From Euonymus europaeus (lineage: Eukaryota > Streptophyta > Magnoliopsida > Celastrales > Celastraceae): a stretch of DNA of 64,000 nucleotides. Shown one piece after another: positions 51,021 to 63,334 of the stretch. Position 1 is the first letter of the stretch, and every line of letters starts with the position of its first letter. The stretch is taken from contig OY756962.1 in NCBI GenBank assembly GCA_963580455.1, positions 16,572,001 to 16,636,000 of the forward strand, written 5' to 3'. Made by a program: the position numbers and the translations under genes. The notes beneath the pieces are model-generated. The model was not told the origin of the DNA, ran no database searches, and worked only from the letters and a program-made list of their open reading frames with translations.

Positions 51021-53219
51021 CTTTTTATTGTTCTTCTATTTCCAATTTTACGAGTATAAGCTTCCTAGGTTATTTCGATGCTAAAACACCATCTTTCTAT
51101 GACAAATGGACCAAACCGTTAAAAGCTCATCTATAGAGAGAGTTTAGCAACTTCGGACAATCAAAGTTGCTCGGTGTACAATTTTTATTGTTCTTCTATG
51201 TCAAATTTTACGGGTATAATCTTCCAAGATTATTTCGATTCCAAATCACCAACTTTCTATCAGAAATGGACAAAACCGTTAAAAGCTCCTCCATAGAAAG
51301 TGTGCAGCAACTTCGGACCATCAAAGTTACTCGGTGTACACTTTTTATTGTTCTTCTATGTCAAATTTTAGGAGTATAAGCTTCCAAGATTATTTCGATT
51401 CCAAATCACCAATTCTATGAGAAATGGACAAAACCGTTAAATGCTCCTCCATAGAGAGTGTGGAGCAACTTCGAACCATCAAAGTTGTTCGATGTACACT
51501 TTTTATTGTTCTTCTATGTTAAATTTTATGAGTATAAGCTTCCTAGATTATTTCGATGCCAAAAAACAAACTTTTAACGATAAATGGACAAAACCGTTAA
51601 AAGCCCCTCCATAGAGAGAGTTGAGCAACTTCGGACCATCAAAGTTGCTCGGTGTACACTTTTTATTGTTATTCTATGTCAAATTTTATGAGTATAAGCT
51701 TCCAAGATTATTTCGATTCCAAATCACCAACTTCCTATGAGAAATGGACAAAACCGTTAAAAGCTCCTCCACAGAGAGAGTTGAGCAACTTCGAACCATT
51801 AAAGTTGCTCGATGTAAACTTTTTATTGTTCTTCTATGTCAAATTTTACGACTATAATCTTCCAAGATTATTTCGATTCCAAATCACCAATTTTCTATGA
51901 CAAATGGACAAAACCGTTAAAAGCCCCTCCATAGAGAGAGTTGAGCAACTTCGGACCATCAAAGTTGCTCGGCGTACACTTTTTATTGTTATTCTATGTC
52001 AAATTTTATGAGTATAAGCTTCCTAGATTATTTCGATTCCAAAAAACGAACCTTTTATGAGAAATGGACAAAACCGTTAAAAGCTCCTCCATAGAGAGAG
52101 TTGAGATACTTCGGACCATCAAAGTTGCTCGGTGCACACTTTTTATTGTTCTTCTATGTCAAATTTTACGAGTATAATCTTCCAAGATTATTTCGATTCC
52201 AAATCACCAACTTTCTATGACAAATGGACAAAACCGTTAAAAGCCCCTCCATAGAGAGGGTTGAGATACTTTGGACCATCAAAGTTGCTCGGTGCACACT
52301 TTTTATTGTTCTTCTATGTCAAATTTTACGAGTATAAGCTTCCAAGATTATTTCGATGCCAAAACACCAACTTTTATCACAAATAGACAAAACCGTTAAA
52401 AGCATTTCCATAGAGAGAGTTGAGCAACTTCGGACCAACAAAGTTTCTCGGGGTACACTTTTTATTGTTCTTCCATGTCAAATTTTACGAGTATAAGCTT
52501 TCAAGATTATTTCGATGCCAAAACAACAACTTTTTATCACAAATGGACAAAACCGTTAAAAGCTCCTCCATAGAGAGAGTTGAGCAACTTCGGACCAACA
52601 AAGTTTCTTGGGATGCACTTTTTATTGTTCTTCTATGTCAAATTTTACGAGTATAAGCTTCCTAGATTATTTCGATGTTAAAACACCATCTTTCTTTGAC
52701 AAATGGACAAAACCGTTAAAAGCCCCTCCATAGAAAGAGTTGATCAACCTCGGACCATCAAAGTTGCTCGTTGTACACTTTTTATTGTTCTTCTATTTCC
52801 AATTTTACGAGTATAAGCTTCCTAGGTTATTTCGATGCTAAAACACCATCTTTCTATGACAAATGGAAAAAACCGTTAAAAGCCCCTCCATAGAGAGAGT
52901 TAAGCAACTTCGGACCATCAAAGTTTCTCGGTGTACACTTTTTATTGTTATTCTATGTCAAATTTTATGAGTATAAGCTTCCAAGATTATTTCGATTCCA
53001 AATCACCAACTTTCTATGAGAAATGGACAAAACCGTTAAAAGCTCCTCCATAGAGAGAGTTGAGCAACTTCGAACCATTAAAGTTGCTCGATGTAAACTT
53101 TTTATTGTTCTTCTTTGTTAAATTTTATGAGTATAAGCTTCCTAGATTATTTCGATTCCAAAAAACGAACTTTTTATGACAATTGGACAAAACCGTTAAA
53201 AGCTCCTCCATAGAGAGAT
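51021..53219 (+). repeat. Variable segment with first T7/T8 monomers
   Basis: T7 (CTATTTCCAATTTTACG, CCTAGGTT near 51037-51070) is followed by an ACAATTTTTATTG monomer with TATCAGAAATGG and AGAAAGTGTGCAGC (near 51296), then T8 with the 2-bp deletion CCAATTCTATGAG (near 51410) and AATGCTCC. A normal T3a-T4-T5-T4/T6-T5/T6-T1-T2-T3b run follows, with T7 again near 52795. Substitutions are denser here than in the centre of the window. Confidence 0.8.
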
Positions 53220-54640
53220 TTGAGATACTTGGGACCATCAAAGATGCTCGGTGTACACCTTTTATTGTACTTCTGTGTCAAATTTTACGAGTATATGCTT
53301 CCAAGATTATTTCGATGCCAAAACACCAACTTTTTATCACAAATAGACAAAACCGTTAAAAGCATTTCCATAGAGAGAGTTGAGCAACTTCAGACCTATA
53401 AAGTTTCTCGGGATACACTTTTTATTGTTTTTCCATGTCAAATTTTACGAGTATAAGCTTTCAAGATTATTTCGATGCCAAAACAACAACTTTTTATCAC
53501 AAATGGACAGAACCGTTAAAAGCTCTTCCATAGAGAGAGTTGAGCAACTTCGGACCAACAAAGTTTCTTGGGACGCACTTTTTATTGTTCTTCTATGTCA
53601 AATTTTACGAGTATAAGCTTTCAAGATTATTTCGATGCCAAAACAACAACTTTTTATCACAAATGGACAGAACCATTAAAAGCTCTTCCATAGAGAGAGT
53701 TGAGCAACTTCGGACCAACAAAGTTTCTTGGGATGCACTTTTTATTGTTCTTCTATGTCAAATTTTACGAGTATAAGCTTCCTAGATTATTTCGATGTTA
53801 AAACACCATCTTTCTTTGACAAATGGACAAAACCGTTAAAAGCCCCTCCATAGAGAGAGTTGAGCAACTTCGGACGATCAAAGTTGCTCGGTGTACACTT
53901 TTTATTGTTCTTCTATTTCCAATTTTACGAGTATAAGCTTCCTAGGTTATTTCGATGCTAAAACACCATCTTTCTATGACAAATGGACAAAACCGTTAAA
54001 AGCTCCTCCATAGAGAGAGTTGAGCAACTTCGGACCATCAAAGTTGCTCGGTGTACAATTTTTATTGTTCTTCTATGTCAAATTTTACGAGTATAATCTT
54101 CCAAGATTATTTCGATTCCAAATCACCAATTTTCTATCAGAAATGGACAAAACCGTTAAAAGCTCCTCCATAGAAAGTGTGGAGCAACTTCGGACCATCA
54201 AAGTTACTCGGTGTACACTTTTTATTGTTCTTCTTTGCCAAATTTTAGGAGTATAAGCTTCCAAGATTATTTCGATTCCAAATCACCAATTTCTATGAGA
54301 AATGGACAAAACCGTTAAATGCTCCTCCATAGAGAGTGTGGAGCAACTTCGAACCATCAAAGTTGTTCGATGTACACTTTTTATTGTTCCTCTATGTTAA
54401 ATTTTATGAGTATAAGCTTCCTAGATTATTTCGATGCCAAAAAACAAACTTTTAACGATAAATGGACAAAACCGTTAAAAGCCCCTCCATAGAGAGAGTT
54501 GAGCAACTTCGGACCATCAAAGTTGCTCGGTGTACACTTTTTATTGTTATTCTATGTCAAATTCTATGAGTATAAGCTTCCAAGATTATTTTGATTCCAA
54601 ATCACCAACTTTCTATGAGAAATGGACAAAACCGTTAAAA
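53161..54640 (+). repeat. Block J, copy 1 (second copy 6.71 kb away)
   Basis: Rare alleles shared with 59872-61350 are ACAATTGGAC (53180 and 59891), GAGATTTGAGATAC (53215 and 59926), AAGATGCTCGGTGTACACC (53241 and 59952), CTTCTGTGTC, GTATATGC, CAGACCTA, GACAGAACCG, the TATCAGAAATGG / GAAAGTGTGGAGC monomer and T8. A tandem duplicate of T2 with GACAGAACC and CTCTTCC lies at about 53446-53765 in this copy only. T3b and T7 follow. Confidence 0.85.
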
Positions 54641-57180
54641 GCTCCTCCATAGAGAGAGTTGAGCAACTTCGAACCAAAAAAGTTTCTTGATGTACACTTT
54701 TTATTGTTGTTCTATGTTAAATTTTATGAGTATAAGCTTCCTAGATTATTTCGATGCAAAAAAATGAACTTTTTACAACAAATGGACAAAACCGTTAAAA
54801 GCTCCTCCATAGAGAGAGTTGAGCAACTTTCGGACCATCAAAGTTGTTCGGTGTACACTTTTTATTGTTCTTCCATGTCAAATTTTATGAGTATAAGCTT
54901 CCTAGATTATTTCGATTCCAAAAAACGAACTTTTTATGACAAATGGACAAAACCGTTAAAAGCTCCTCCATAGAGAGAGTTGAAATACTTCGGACCATCA
55001 AAGTTGCTCGGTGCACACTTTTTATTGTTCTTCTATGTCAAATTTTACGAGTATAAGCTTCCAAGATTATTTCGATTCCAAAAAACGAACTTTTTATGAC
55101 AAATGGACAAAACCGTTAAAAGCATTTCCATAGAGAGAGTTGAGCAACTTCGGACCAACAAAGTTTCTCGGGGTACACTTTTTATTGTTCTTCCATGCCA
55201 AATTTTACGAGTATAAGCTTTCAACATTATTTCGATGCCAAAACAACAAGTTTTTATCACAAATGGACAAAACCGTTAAAAGCTCCTCCATAGAGAGAGT
55301 TGAGCAACTTCGGACCAACAAAGTTTCTTTGGATGCACTTTTTATTGTTCTTCTATGTCAAATTTTACGAGTATAAGCTTCCTAGATTATTTCGATGTTA
55401 AAACACCATCTTTCTTTGACAAATAGACAAAACCGTTAAAAGCATTTCCATAGAGAGAGTTGAGCAACTTCGGACCAACAAAGTTTCTCGGGGTACACTT
55501 TTTATTGTTCTTCCATGTCAAATTTTACGAGTATAAGCTTTCAAGATTATTTCGATGCCAAAACAACAACTTTTTATCACAAATGGACAAAACCGTTAAA
55601 AGCTCCTCCATAGAGAAAGTCGAGCAACTTCGGACCAACAAAGTTTCTTGGGATGCACTTTTTATTGTTCTTCTATGTCAAATTTTACGAGTATAAGCTT
55701 CCTAGATTTTTTCGATGTTAAAACACCATCTTTCTTTGACAGATGGACAAAACCGTTAAAAGCCCCTCCATAGAGAGAGTTGAGCAACTTCGGATCATCA
55801 AAGTTGCTCGATGTACACTTTTTATTGTTCTTCTATTTCCAATTTTAAGAGTATAAGCTTCCTAGGTTATTTCGATGCTAAAACACCATCTTTCTATGAC
55901 AAATGGACAAAACCGTTAAAAGCTCCTCCATAGAGGGAGTTGACCAACTTCGGACAATCAAAGTTGCTCGGTGTACAATTTTTATTGTTCTTCTATGTCA
56001 AATTTTACGAGTATAATCTTCCAAGATTATTTCGATTCCAAATCACCAATTTTCTATGACAAATGGACAAAACCGTTAAAAGCCCCTCCATAGAGAGAGT
56101 TGAGCAACTTCGGACCATCAAAGTTGCTCGGCGTATACTTTTTATTGTTATTCTATGTCAAATTATAGGAGTATAAGCTTCCAAGATTATTTCGATTCCA
56201 AATCACCAAATTCTATGAGAAATGGACAAAACCGTTAAATGCTCCTCCATAGAGAGTGTGGAGCAACTTCGAACCATTAAAGTTGCTCGATGCAAACTTT
56301 TTATTGTTCTTCTATGTCAAATTTTACGAGTATAATCTTCCAAGATTATTTCGATTCCAAATCACTAACTTTCTATGACAAATGGACAAAACCGTTAAAA
56401 GCCCCTCGACAGAGAGAGTTGAGCAACTTTTGACCATCAAAGTTGCTCGGCGTACACTTTTTATTGTTATTCTATGTCAAATTTTATGAGTATAAGCTTC
56501 CAAGATTATTTCGATTCCAAATCACCAACTTTTTATGAGAAATGGACAAAACCGTTAAAAGCTCCTCAACAGAGAGAGTTGAGCAACTTCGAACCATTAA
56601 AGTTGCTCGATGTAAACTTTTTATTGTTCTTCTATGTTAAATTTTATGAGTATAAGCTTCCTAGATTATTTCGATTCCAAAAAACGAACTTTTTATGACA
56701 AATGGACAAAACCGTTAAAAACTCCTTTATAGAGAGAGTTGAGATACTTCGGACCATCAAAGTTGCTCGGTGCACACTTTTTATTGTTTTTCTATGTCAA
56801 ATTTTACGAGTATAAGCTTCAAAGATTATTTCGATGCCAAAACACCAACGACAAATAGACAAAACCGTTAAAAGCATTTCCATAGAGAGAGTTGAGCAAC
56901 TTCGGACCAACAAAGTTTCTCGGGGTACACTTTTTATTGTTCTTCCATGTCAAATTTTACGAGTATAAGCTTTCAAGATTATTTCGATGCCAAAACAATA
57001 ACTTTTTATCACAAATGGACAAAACTGTTAAAAGCTCCTCCATAGAGAGAGTTGAGCAACTTCGGACCAACAAAGTTTCTTGGGATGCAATTTTTATTGT
57101 TCTTCTATGTCAAATTTTACGAGTATAAGCTTCCTAGATTATTTCGATGTTAAAACACCATCTTTCTTTGACAAATGGAC
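54641..57180 (+). repeat. Mixed, relatively diverged monomers T6-T1-T2-T3b-T7-T5
   Basis: The segment includes a T4/T6 monomer with AACCAAAAAAGTTTCTTGATG (54674), two T1-T2-T3b runs (55100-55430 and 55431-55770) and a T3b/T1 hybrid near 55425 (CTTTGACAAATAGAC followed by GCATTTCC). T7 lies near 55840 and an AATTATAGGAG T8-like monomer near 56165. A T1 monomer near 56850 has a 7-bp deletion (CCAACGACAAATAG). Nothing but satellite is seen. Confidence 0.8.
56848..56853 (+). other. 7-bp deletion in a T1 monomer
   Basis: The usual CCAACTTTTTATCACAAATAG is shortened to CCAACGACAAATAG. This is the largest internal monomer deletion I found; others are 1-2 bp. Confidence 0.8.
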
Positions 57181-59930
57181 AAAATCGTTAAAAGCCCCTC
57201 CATAGAGAGAGTTGAGCAACTTCGAACCATTAAAGTTGCTCGATGTAAACTTTTTATTGTTCTTCTATGTTAAATTTTATGAGTATAAGCTTCCTAGATT
57301 ATTTCGATTCCAAAAAATGAACTTTTTATGACAAATGGACAAAACCGTTAAAAACTCCTTTATAGAGAGAGTTGAGATACTTCGGACCATCAAAGTTGCT
57401 CGGTGCACACTTTTTATTGTTTTTCTATGTCAAATTTTACGAGTATAATCTTCCTAGATTATTTCGATTCCAAATCACCAACTTTCTATGAGAAATAGAC
57501 AAACCCGTAAAAAGCTCCTCCACAGAGAGAGTTGAGCAACTTCAAACCATTAAAGTTGCTCGATGTAAACATTTTATGTTCTTCTATGTCAAATTTTACG
57601 AGTATAATCTTCCAAGATTATTTCGATTCCAAATCACCAACTTTCTATGACAAATGGACAAAACCGTTAAAAGCCCCTCGATAGAGAGAGTTGAGCAACT
57701 TCGGAACAACAAAGTTTCTTGGGATGCAATTTTTATTGTTCTTCTATGTCAAATTCTACGAGTATAAGCTTCCTAGATTATTTCGATGTTAAAACACCAT
57801 CTTTCTTTGACAAATGGACAAAACCGTTAAAAGCCCCTCCATAGAGAGAGTTGAGCAACTTCGAACCATTAAAGTTGCTCGATGTAAACTTTTTATTGTT
57901 CTTCTATGTTAAATTTTATGAGTATAAGCTTCCTAGATTATTTCGATTCCAAAAAACGAACTTTTTATGACAAATGGACAAAACCGTTGAAAACTCCTTT
58001 ATAGAGAGAGTTGAGATACTTCGGACCATCAAAGTTGCTCGGTGCACACTTTTTATTGTTTTTCTATGTCAAATTTTACGAGTATAAGCTTCAAAGATTA
58101 TTTCGATGCCAAAACACCAACTTTTTATCACAAATAGACAAAACCGTTAAAAGCATTTCCATAGAGAGAGTTGAGCAACTTCGGACCAACAAAGTTTCTC
58201 GGGGTACACTTTTTATTGTTCTTCCATGTCAAATTTTACGAGTATAAGCTTTGAAGATTATTTCGATGCCAAAACAATAACTTTTTATCACAAATGGACA
58301 AAACCGTTAAAAGCTCCTCCATAGAGAGAGTTGAGCAACTTCGGACCAACAAAGTTTCTTGGGATGCAATTTTTATTGTTCTTTTATGTCAAATTTTACG
58401 AGTATAAGCTTCCTAGATTATTTCGATGTTAAAACACCATCTTTCTTTGACAAATGGACAAAACCGTTAAAAGCCCCTCCATAGAGAGAGTTGAGCAACT
58501 TCGAACCATTAAAGTTGCTCGATGTAAACTTTTTATTGTTCTTCTATGTTAAATTTTATGAGTATAAGCTTCCAAGATTATTTCGATTCCAAAAAATGAA
58601 CTTTTTATGACAAATGGACAAAACCGTTAAAAACTCCTTTATAGAGAGAGTTGAGATACTTCGGACCATCAAAGTTGCTCGGTGCACACTTTTTATTGTT
58701 TTTCTATGTCAAATTTTACGAGTATAAGCTTCAAAGATTATTTCGATGCCAAAACACCAACTTTTTATCACAAATAGACAAAACCGTTAAAAGCATTTCC
58801 ATAGAGAGAGTTGAGCAACTTCGGACCAACAAAGTTTCTCGGGGTACACTTTTTATTGTTCTTCCATGTCAAATTTTACGAGTATAAGCTTTGAAGATTA
58901 TTTCGATGTTAAAACACCATCTTTCTTTGACAAATGGACAAAACCGTTAAAAGCCCCTCCATAGAGAGAGTTGAGCAACTTCGAACCATCAAAGTTTCTC
59001 GGTGTACACTTTTTATTGTTATTCTATGTCAAATTTTATGAGTATAAGCTTCCAAGATTATTTCGATTCCAAATCACCAACTTTCTATGAGAAATGGACA
59101 AAACCGTTAAAAGCTCCTCAATAGAGAGAGTTGAGCAACTTCGAACCATTAAAGTTGCTCGATGTAAACTTTTTATTGTTCTTCTATGTTAAATTTTATG
59201 AGTATAAGCTTCCAAGATTATTTCGATTCCAAAAAATGAACTTTTTATGACAAATGGACAAAACCGTTAAAAACTCCTTTATAGAGAGAGTTGAGATACT
59301 TCGGACCATCAAAGTTGCTCGGTGCACACTTTTTATTGTTTTTCTATGTCAAATTTTACGAGTATAAGCTTCAAAGATTATTTCGATGCCAAAACACCAA
59401 CTTTTTATCACAAATAGACAAAACCGTTAAAAGCATTTCCATAGAGAGAGTTGAGCAACTTCGGACCAACAAAGTTTCTTGGGATGCAATTTTTATTGTT
59501 CTTCTATGTCAAATTTTAAGAGTATAAGCTTCCTAGATTATTTCGATGTTAAAACACCATCTTTCTTTGACAAATGGACAAAACCGTTAAAAGCCCCTCC
59601 ATAGAGAGAGTTGAGCAACTTCGAACCATCAAAGTTTCTCGGTGTACACTTTTTATTGTTATTCTATGTCAAATTTTATGAGTATAAGCTTCCAAGATTA
59701 TTTCGATTCCAAATCACCAACTTTCTATGAGAAATGGACAAAACCGTTAAAAGCTCCTCAATAGAGAGAGTTGAGCAACTTCGAACCATTAAAGTTGCTC
59801 GATGTAAACTTTTTATTGTTCTTCTATGTTAAATTTTATGAGTATAAGCTTCCTAGATTATTTCGATTCCAAAAAACGAACTTTTTATGACAATTGGACA
59901 AAACCGTTAAAAGCTCCTCCATAGAGAGAT
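57181..59930 (+). repeat. 4-mer (640-bp) run with shifting composition
   Basis: The T6 landmark (AAAACTCCTTTATAG, GAGATAC) recurs at about 57352, 57992, 58632 and 59272, every 640 bp. The monomers between landmarks are not the same: 58011-58650 has T1-T2-T3b-T6, whereas 58651-59290 has T1, a T2/T3b hybrid (TTGAAGATTATTTCGATGTT near 58895), T4, T6, and 59291-59930 has a T1/T2-end hybrid, T3b, T4, T6. The unit before 58011 contains a T5-like monomer with AAACATTTTATG (57570) and T3b. Length is kept while content changes. Confidence 0.83.
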
Positions 59931-60136
59931 TTGAGATACTTCGGACCATCAAAGATGCTCGGTGTACACCTTTTATTGTCCTTCTGTGTCAAATTTTACG
60001 AGTATATGCTTCCAAGATTATTTCGATGCCAAAACACCAACTTTTTATCACAAATAGACAAAACCGTTAAGAGCATTTCCATAGAGAGAGTTGAGCAACT
60101 TCAGACCTACAAAGTTTCTCGGGGTACACTTTTTAC
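59872..60136 (+). repeat. Block J, copy 2 (leading part)
   Basis: This part matches 53161-53425 at offset 6,711 with ACAATTGGAC, GATTTGAGATAC, AAGATGCTCGGTG, CTTCTGTGTC and CAGACCTA. It joins the 10-mer unit without a break, so block J and the 10-mers overlap. Confidence 0.83.
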
Positions 60137-61735
60137 TGTTCTTCCATGTCAAATTTTACGAGTATAAGCTTTCAAGATTATTTCGATGCCAAAACAACAA
60201 CTTTTTATCACAAATGGACAGAACCGTTAAAAGCTCTTCCATAGAGAGAGTTGAGCAACTTCGGACCAACAAAGTTTCTTGGGATGCAATTTTTAATGTT
60301 CTTCTATGTCAAATTTTACGAGTATAAGCTTCCTAGATTATTTCGATGTTAAAACACCATCTTTCTTTGACAAATGGACAAAACCGTTAAAAGCCCCTCC
60401 ATAGAGAGAGTTGAGCAACTTCGGACCATCAAAGTTGCTCGGTGTACACTTTTTATCGTTATTCTATGTCAAATTTTATGAGTATAAGCTTCCAAGATTA
60501 TTTCGATTCCAAATCACCAACTTTCTATGACAAATGGACAAAACCGTTAAAAGCCCCTCGATAGAGAGAGTTGAGCAACTTCGAACCACCAAAGTTGCTC
60601 GGCGTACACTTTTTATTGTTATTCTATTCCCAATTTTACGATTATAAGCTTCCTAGGTTATTTCGATGCTAAAACACCATCTTTCTATGACAAAAGGACA
60701 AAACCGTTAAAAGCTCCTCCATAGAGAGAGTTGAGCAACTTCGGACCATCAAAGTTGCTCGGTGTACAATTTTTATTGTTCTTCTATGTCAAATTTTACG
60801 AGTATAATCTTCCAAGATTATTTCGATTCCAAATCACCAACTTTCTATCAGAAATGGACAAAACCGTTAAAAGCTCATCCATAGAAAGTGTGGAGCAACT
60901 TCGGACCATCAAAGTTACTCGGTGTACACTTTTTATTGTTCTTCTTTGTCAAATTTTAGGAGTATAAGCTTCCAAGATTATTTCGATTCCAAATCACCAA
61001 TTTCTATGAGAAATGGACAAAACCGTTAAATGATCCTCCAAAGAGAGTGTGGAGCAACTTCGAACCATCAAAGTTGTTCGATGTACACTTTTCATTGTTC
61101 TTCTATGTTAAATTTTATGAGTATAAGCTTCCTAGATTATTTCGATGCCAAAAAACAAACTTTTAACGATAAATGGACAAAACCGTTAAAAGCCCCTCCA
61201 TAGAGAGAGTTGAGCAACTTCGGACCATCAAAGTTGCTCGGTGTACACTTTTTATTGTTATTCTATGTCAAATTTTATGAGTATAAGCTTCCAAGATTAT
61301 TTTGATTCCAAATCACCAACTTTCTATGAGAAATGGACAAAACCGTTAAATGCTCCTCCATAGAGAGAGTTGAGCAACTTCGGACCATCAAAGTTGTTCG
61401 GTGTACACTTTTTATTGTTCTTCCATGTCAAATTTTATGAGTATAAGCTTCCTAGATTATTTCGATTCCAAAAAACGAACTTTTTATGACAAATGGACAA
61501 AACCGTTAAAAGCTCCTCCATAGAGAGAGTTGAGATACTTCGGACCATCAAAGTTGCTCGGTGCACACTTTTTATTGTTCTTCTATGTCAAATTTTACGA
61601 GTATAAGCTTCCAAGATTATTTCGATGCCAAAATACCAACTTTTTATCACAAATAGACAAAACCGTTAAAAGCATTTCCATAGAGAGAGTTGAGCAACTT
61701 CGGACCAACAAAGTTTCTCGGGGTACACTTTTTAT
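60137..61735 (+). repeat. 10-mer unit, copy 1 (1,599 bp)
   Basis: The order is T2 (GACAGAACC, CTCTTCC)-T3b-T5-like-T7-(ACAATTTTTATTG monomer)-T8 series-T3a-T4-T6-T1. It matches 61736-63334, and I found one substitution: A at 61033 against C at 62632. Shared alleles include TTTTTAATG (60289), TTTATCG (60453), ACAAAAGGAC, CTCATCCATAGAAAGTG, the 1-bp deletion CCAATTTCTATGAG, CCAAAGAGAGTGTGG and CTTTTCATTG. Confidence 0.92.
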
Positions 61736-63334
61736 TGTTCTTCCATGTCAAATTTTACGAGTATAAGCTTTCAAGATTATTTCGATGCCAAAACAACAAC
61801 TTTTTATCACAAATGGACAGAACCGTTAAAAGCTCTTCCATAGAGAGAGTTGAGCAACTTCGGACCAACAAAGTTTCTTGGGATGCAATTTTTAATGTTC
61901 TTCTATGTCAAATTTTACGAGTATAAGCTTCCTAGATTATTTCGATGTTAAAACACCATCTTTCTTTGACAAATGGACAAAACCGTTAAAAGCCCCTCCA
62001 TAGAGAGAGTTGAGCAACTTCGGACCATCAAAGTTGCTCGGTGTACACTTTTTATCGTTATTCTATGTCAAATTTTATGAGTATAAGCTTCCAAGATTAT
62101 TTCGATTCCAAATCACCAACTTTCTATGACAAATGGACAAAACCGTTAAAAGCCCCTCGATAGAGAGAGTTGAGCAACTTCGAACCACCAAAGTTGCTCG
62201 GCGTACACTTTTTATTGTTATTCTATTCCCAATTTTACGATTATAAGCTTCCTAGGTTATTTCGATGCTAAAACACCATCTTTCTATGACAAAAGGACAA
62301 AACCGTTAAAAGCTCCTCCATAGAGAGAGTTGAGCAACTTCGGACCATCAAAGTTGCTCGGTGTACAATTTTTATTGTTCTTCTATGTCAAATTTTACGA
62401 GTATAATCTTCCAAGATTATTTCGATTCCAAATCACCAACTTTCTATCAGAAATGGACAAAACCGTTAAAAGCTCATCCATAGAAAGTGTGGAGCAACTT
62501 CGGACCATCAAAGTTACTCGGTGTACACTTTTTATTGTTCTTCTTTGTCAAATTTTAGGAGTATAAGCTTCCAAGATTATTTCGATTCCAAATCACCAAT
62601 TTCTATGAGAAATGGACAAAACCGTTAAATGCTCCTCCAAAGAGAGTGTGGAGCAACTTCGAACCATCAAAGTTGTTCGATGTACACTTTTCATTGTTCT
62701 TCTATGTTAAATTTTATGAGTATAAGCTTCCTAGATTATTTCGATGCCAAAAAACAAACTTTTAACGATAAATGGACAAAACCGTTAAAAGCCCCTCCAT
62801 AGAGAGAGTTGAGCAACTTCGGACCATCAAAGTTGCTCGGTGTACACTTTTTATTGTTATTCTATGTCAAATTTTATGAGTATAAGCTTCCAAGATTATT
62901 TTGATTCCAAATCACCAACTTTCTATGAGAAATGGACAAAACCGTTAAATGCTCCTCCATAGAGAGAGTTGAGCAACTTCGGACCATCAAAGTTGTTCGG
63001 TGTACACTTTTTATTGTTCTTCCATGTCAAATTTTATGAGTATAAGCTTCCTAGATTATTTCGATTCCAAAAAACGAACTTTTTATGACAAATGGACAAA
63101 ACCGTTAAAAGCTCCTCCATAGAGAGAGTTGAGATACTTCGGACCATCAAAGTTGCTCGGTGCACACTTTTTATTGTTCTTCTATGTCAAATTTTACGAG
63201 TATAAGCTTCCAAGATTATTTCGATGCCAAAATACCAACTTTTTATCACAAATAGACAAAACCGTTAAAAGCATTTCCATAGAGAGAGTTGAGCAACTTC
63301 GGACCAACAAAGTTTCTCGGGGTACACTTTTTAT
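61736..63334 (+). repeat. 10-mer unit, copy 2 (1,599 bp)
   Basis: This is the tandem copy of 60137-61735. The match continues a short way into a third unit until CAAAATTATTTCG at about 63373, then breaks fully near 63486 (GATGCACTT in place of GATGCAATT). Confidence 0.92.
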
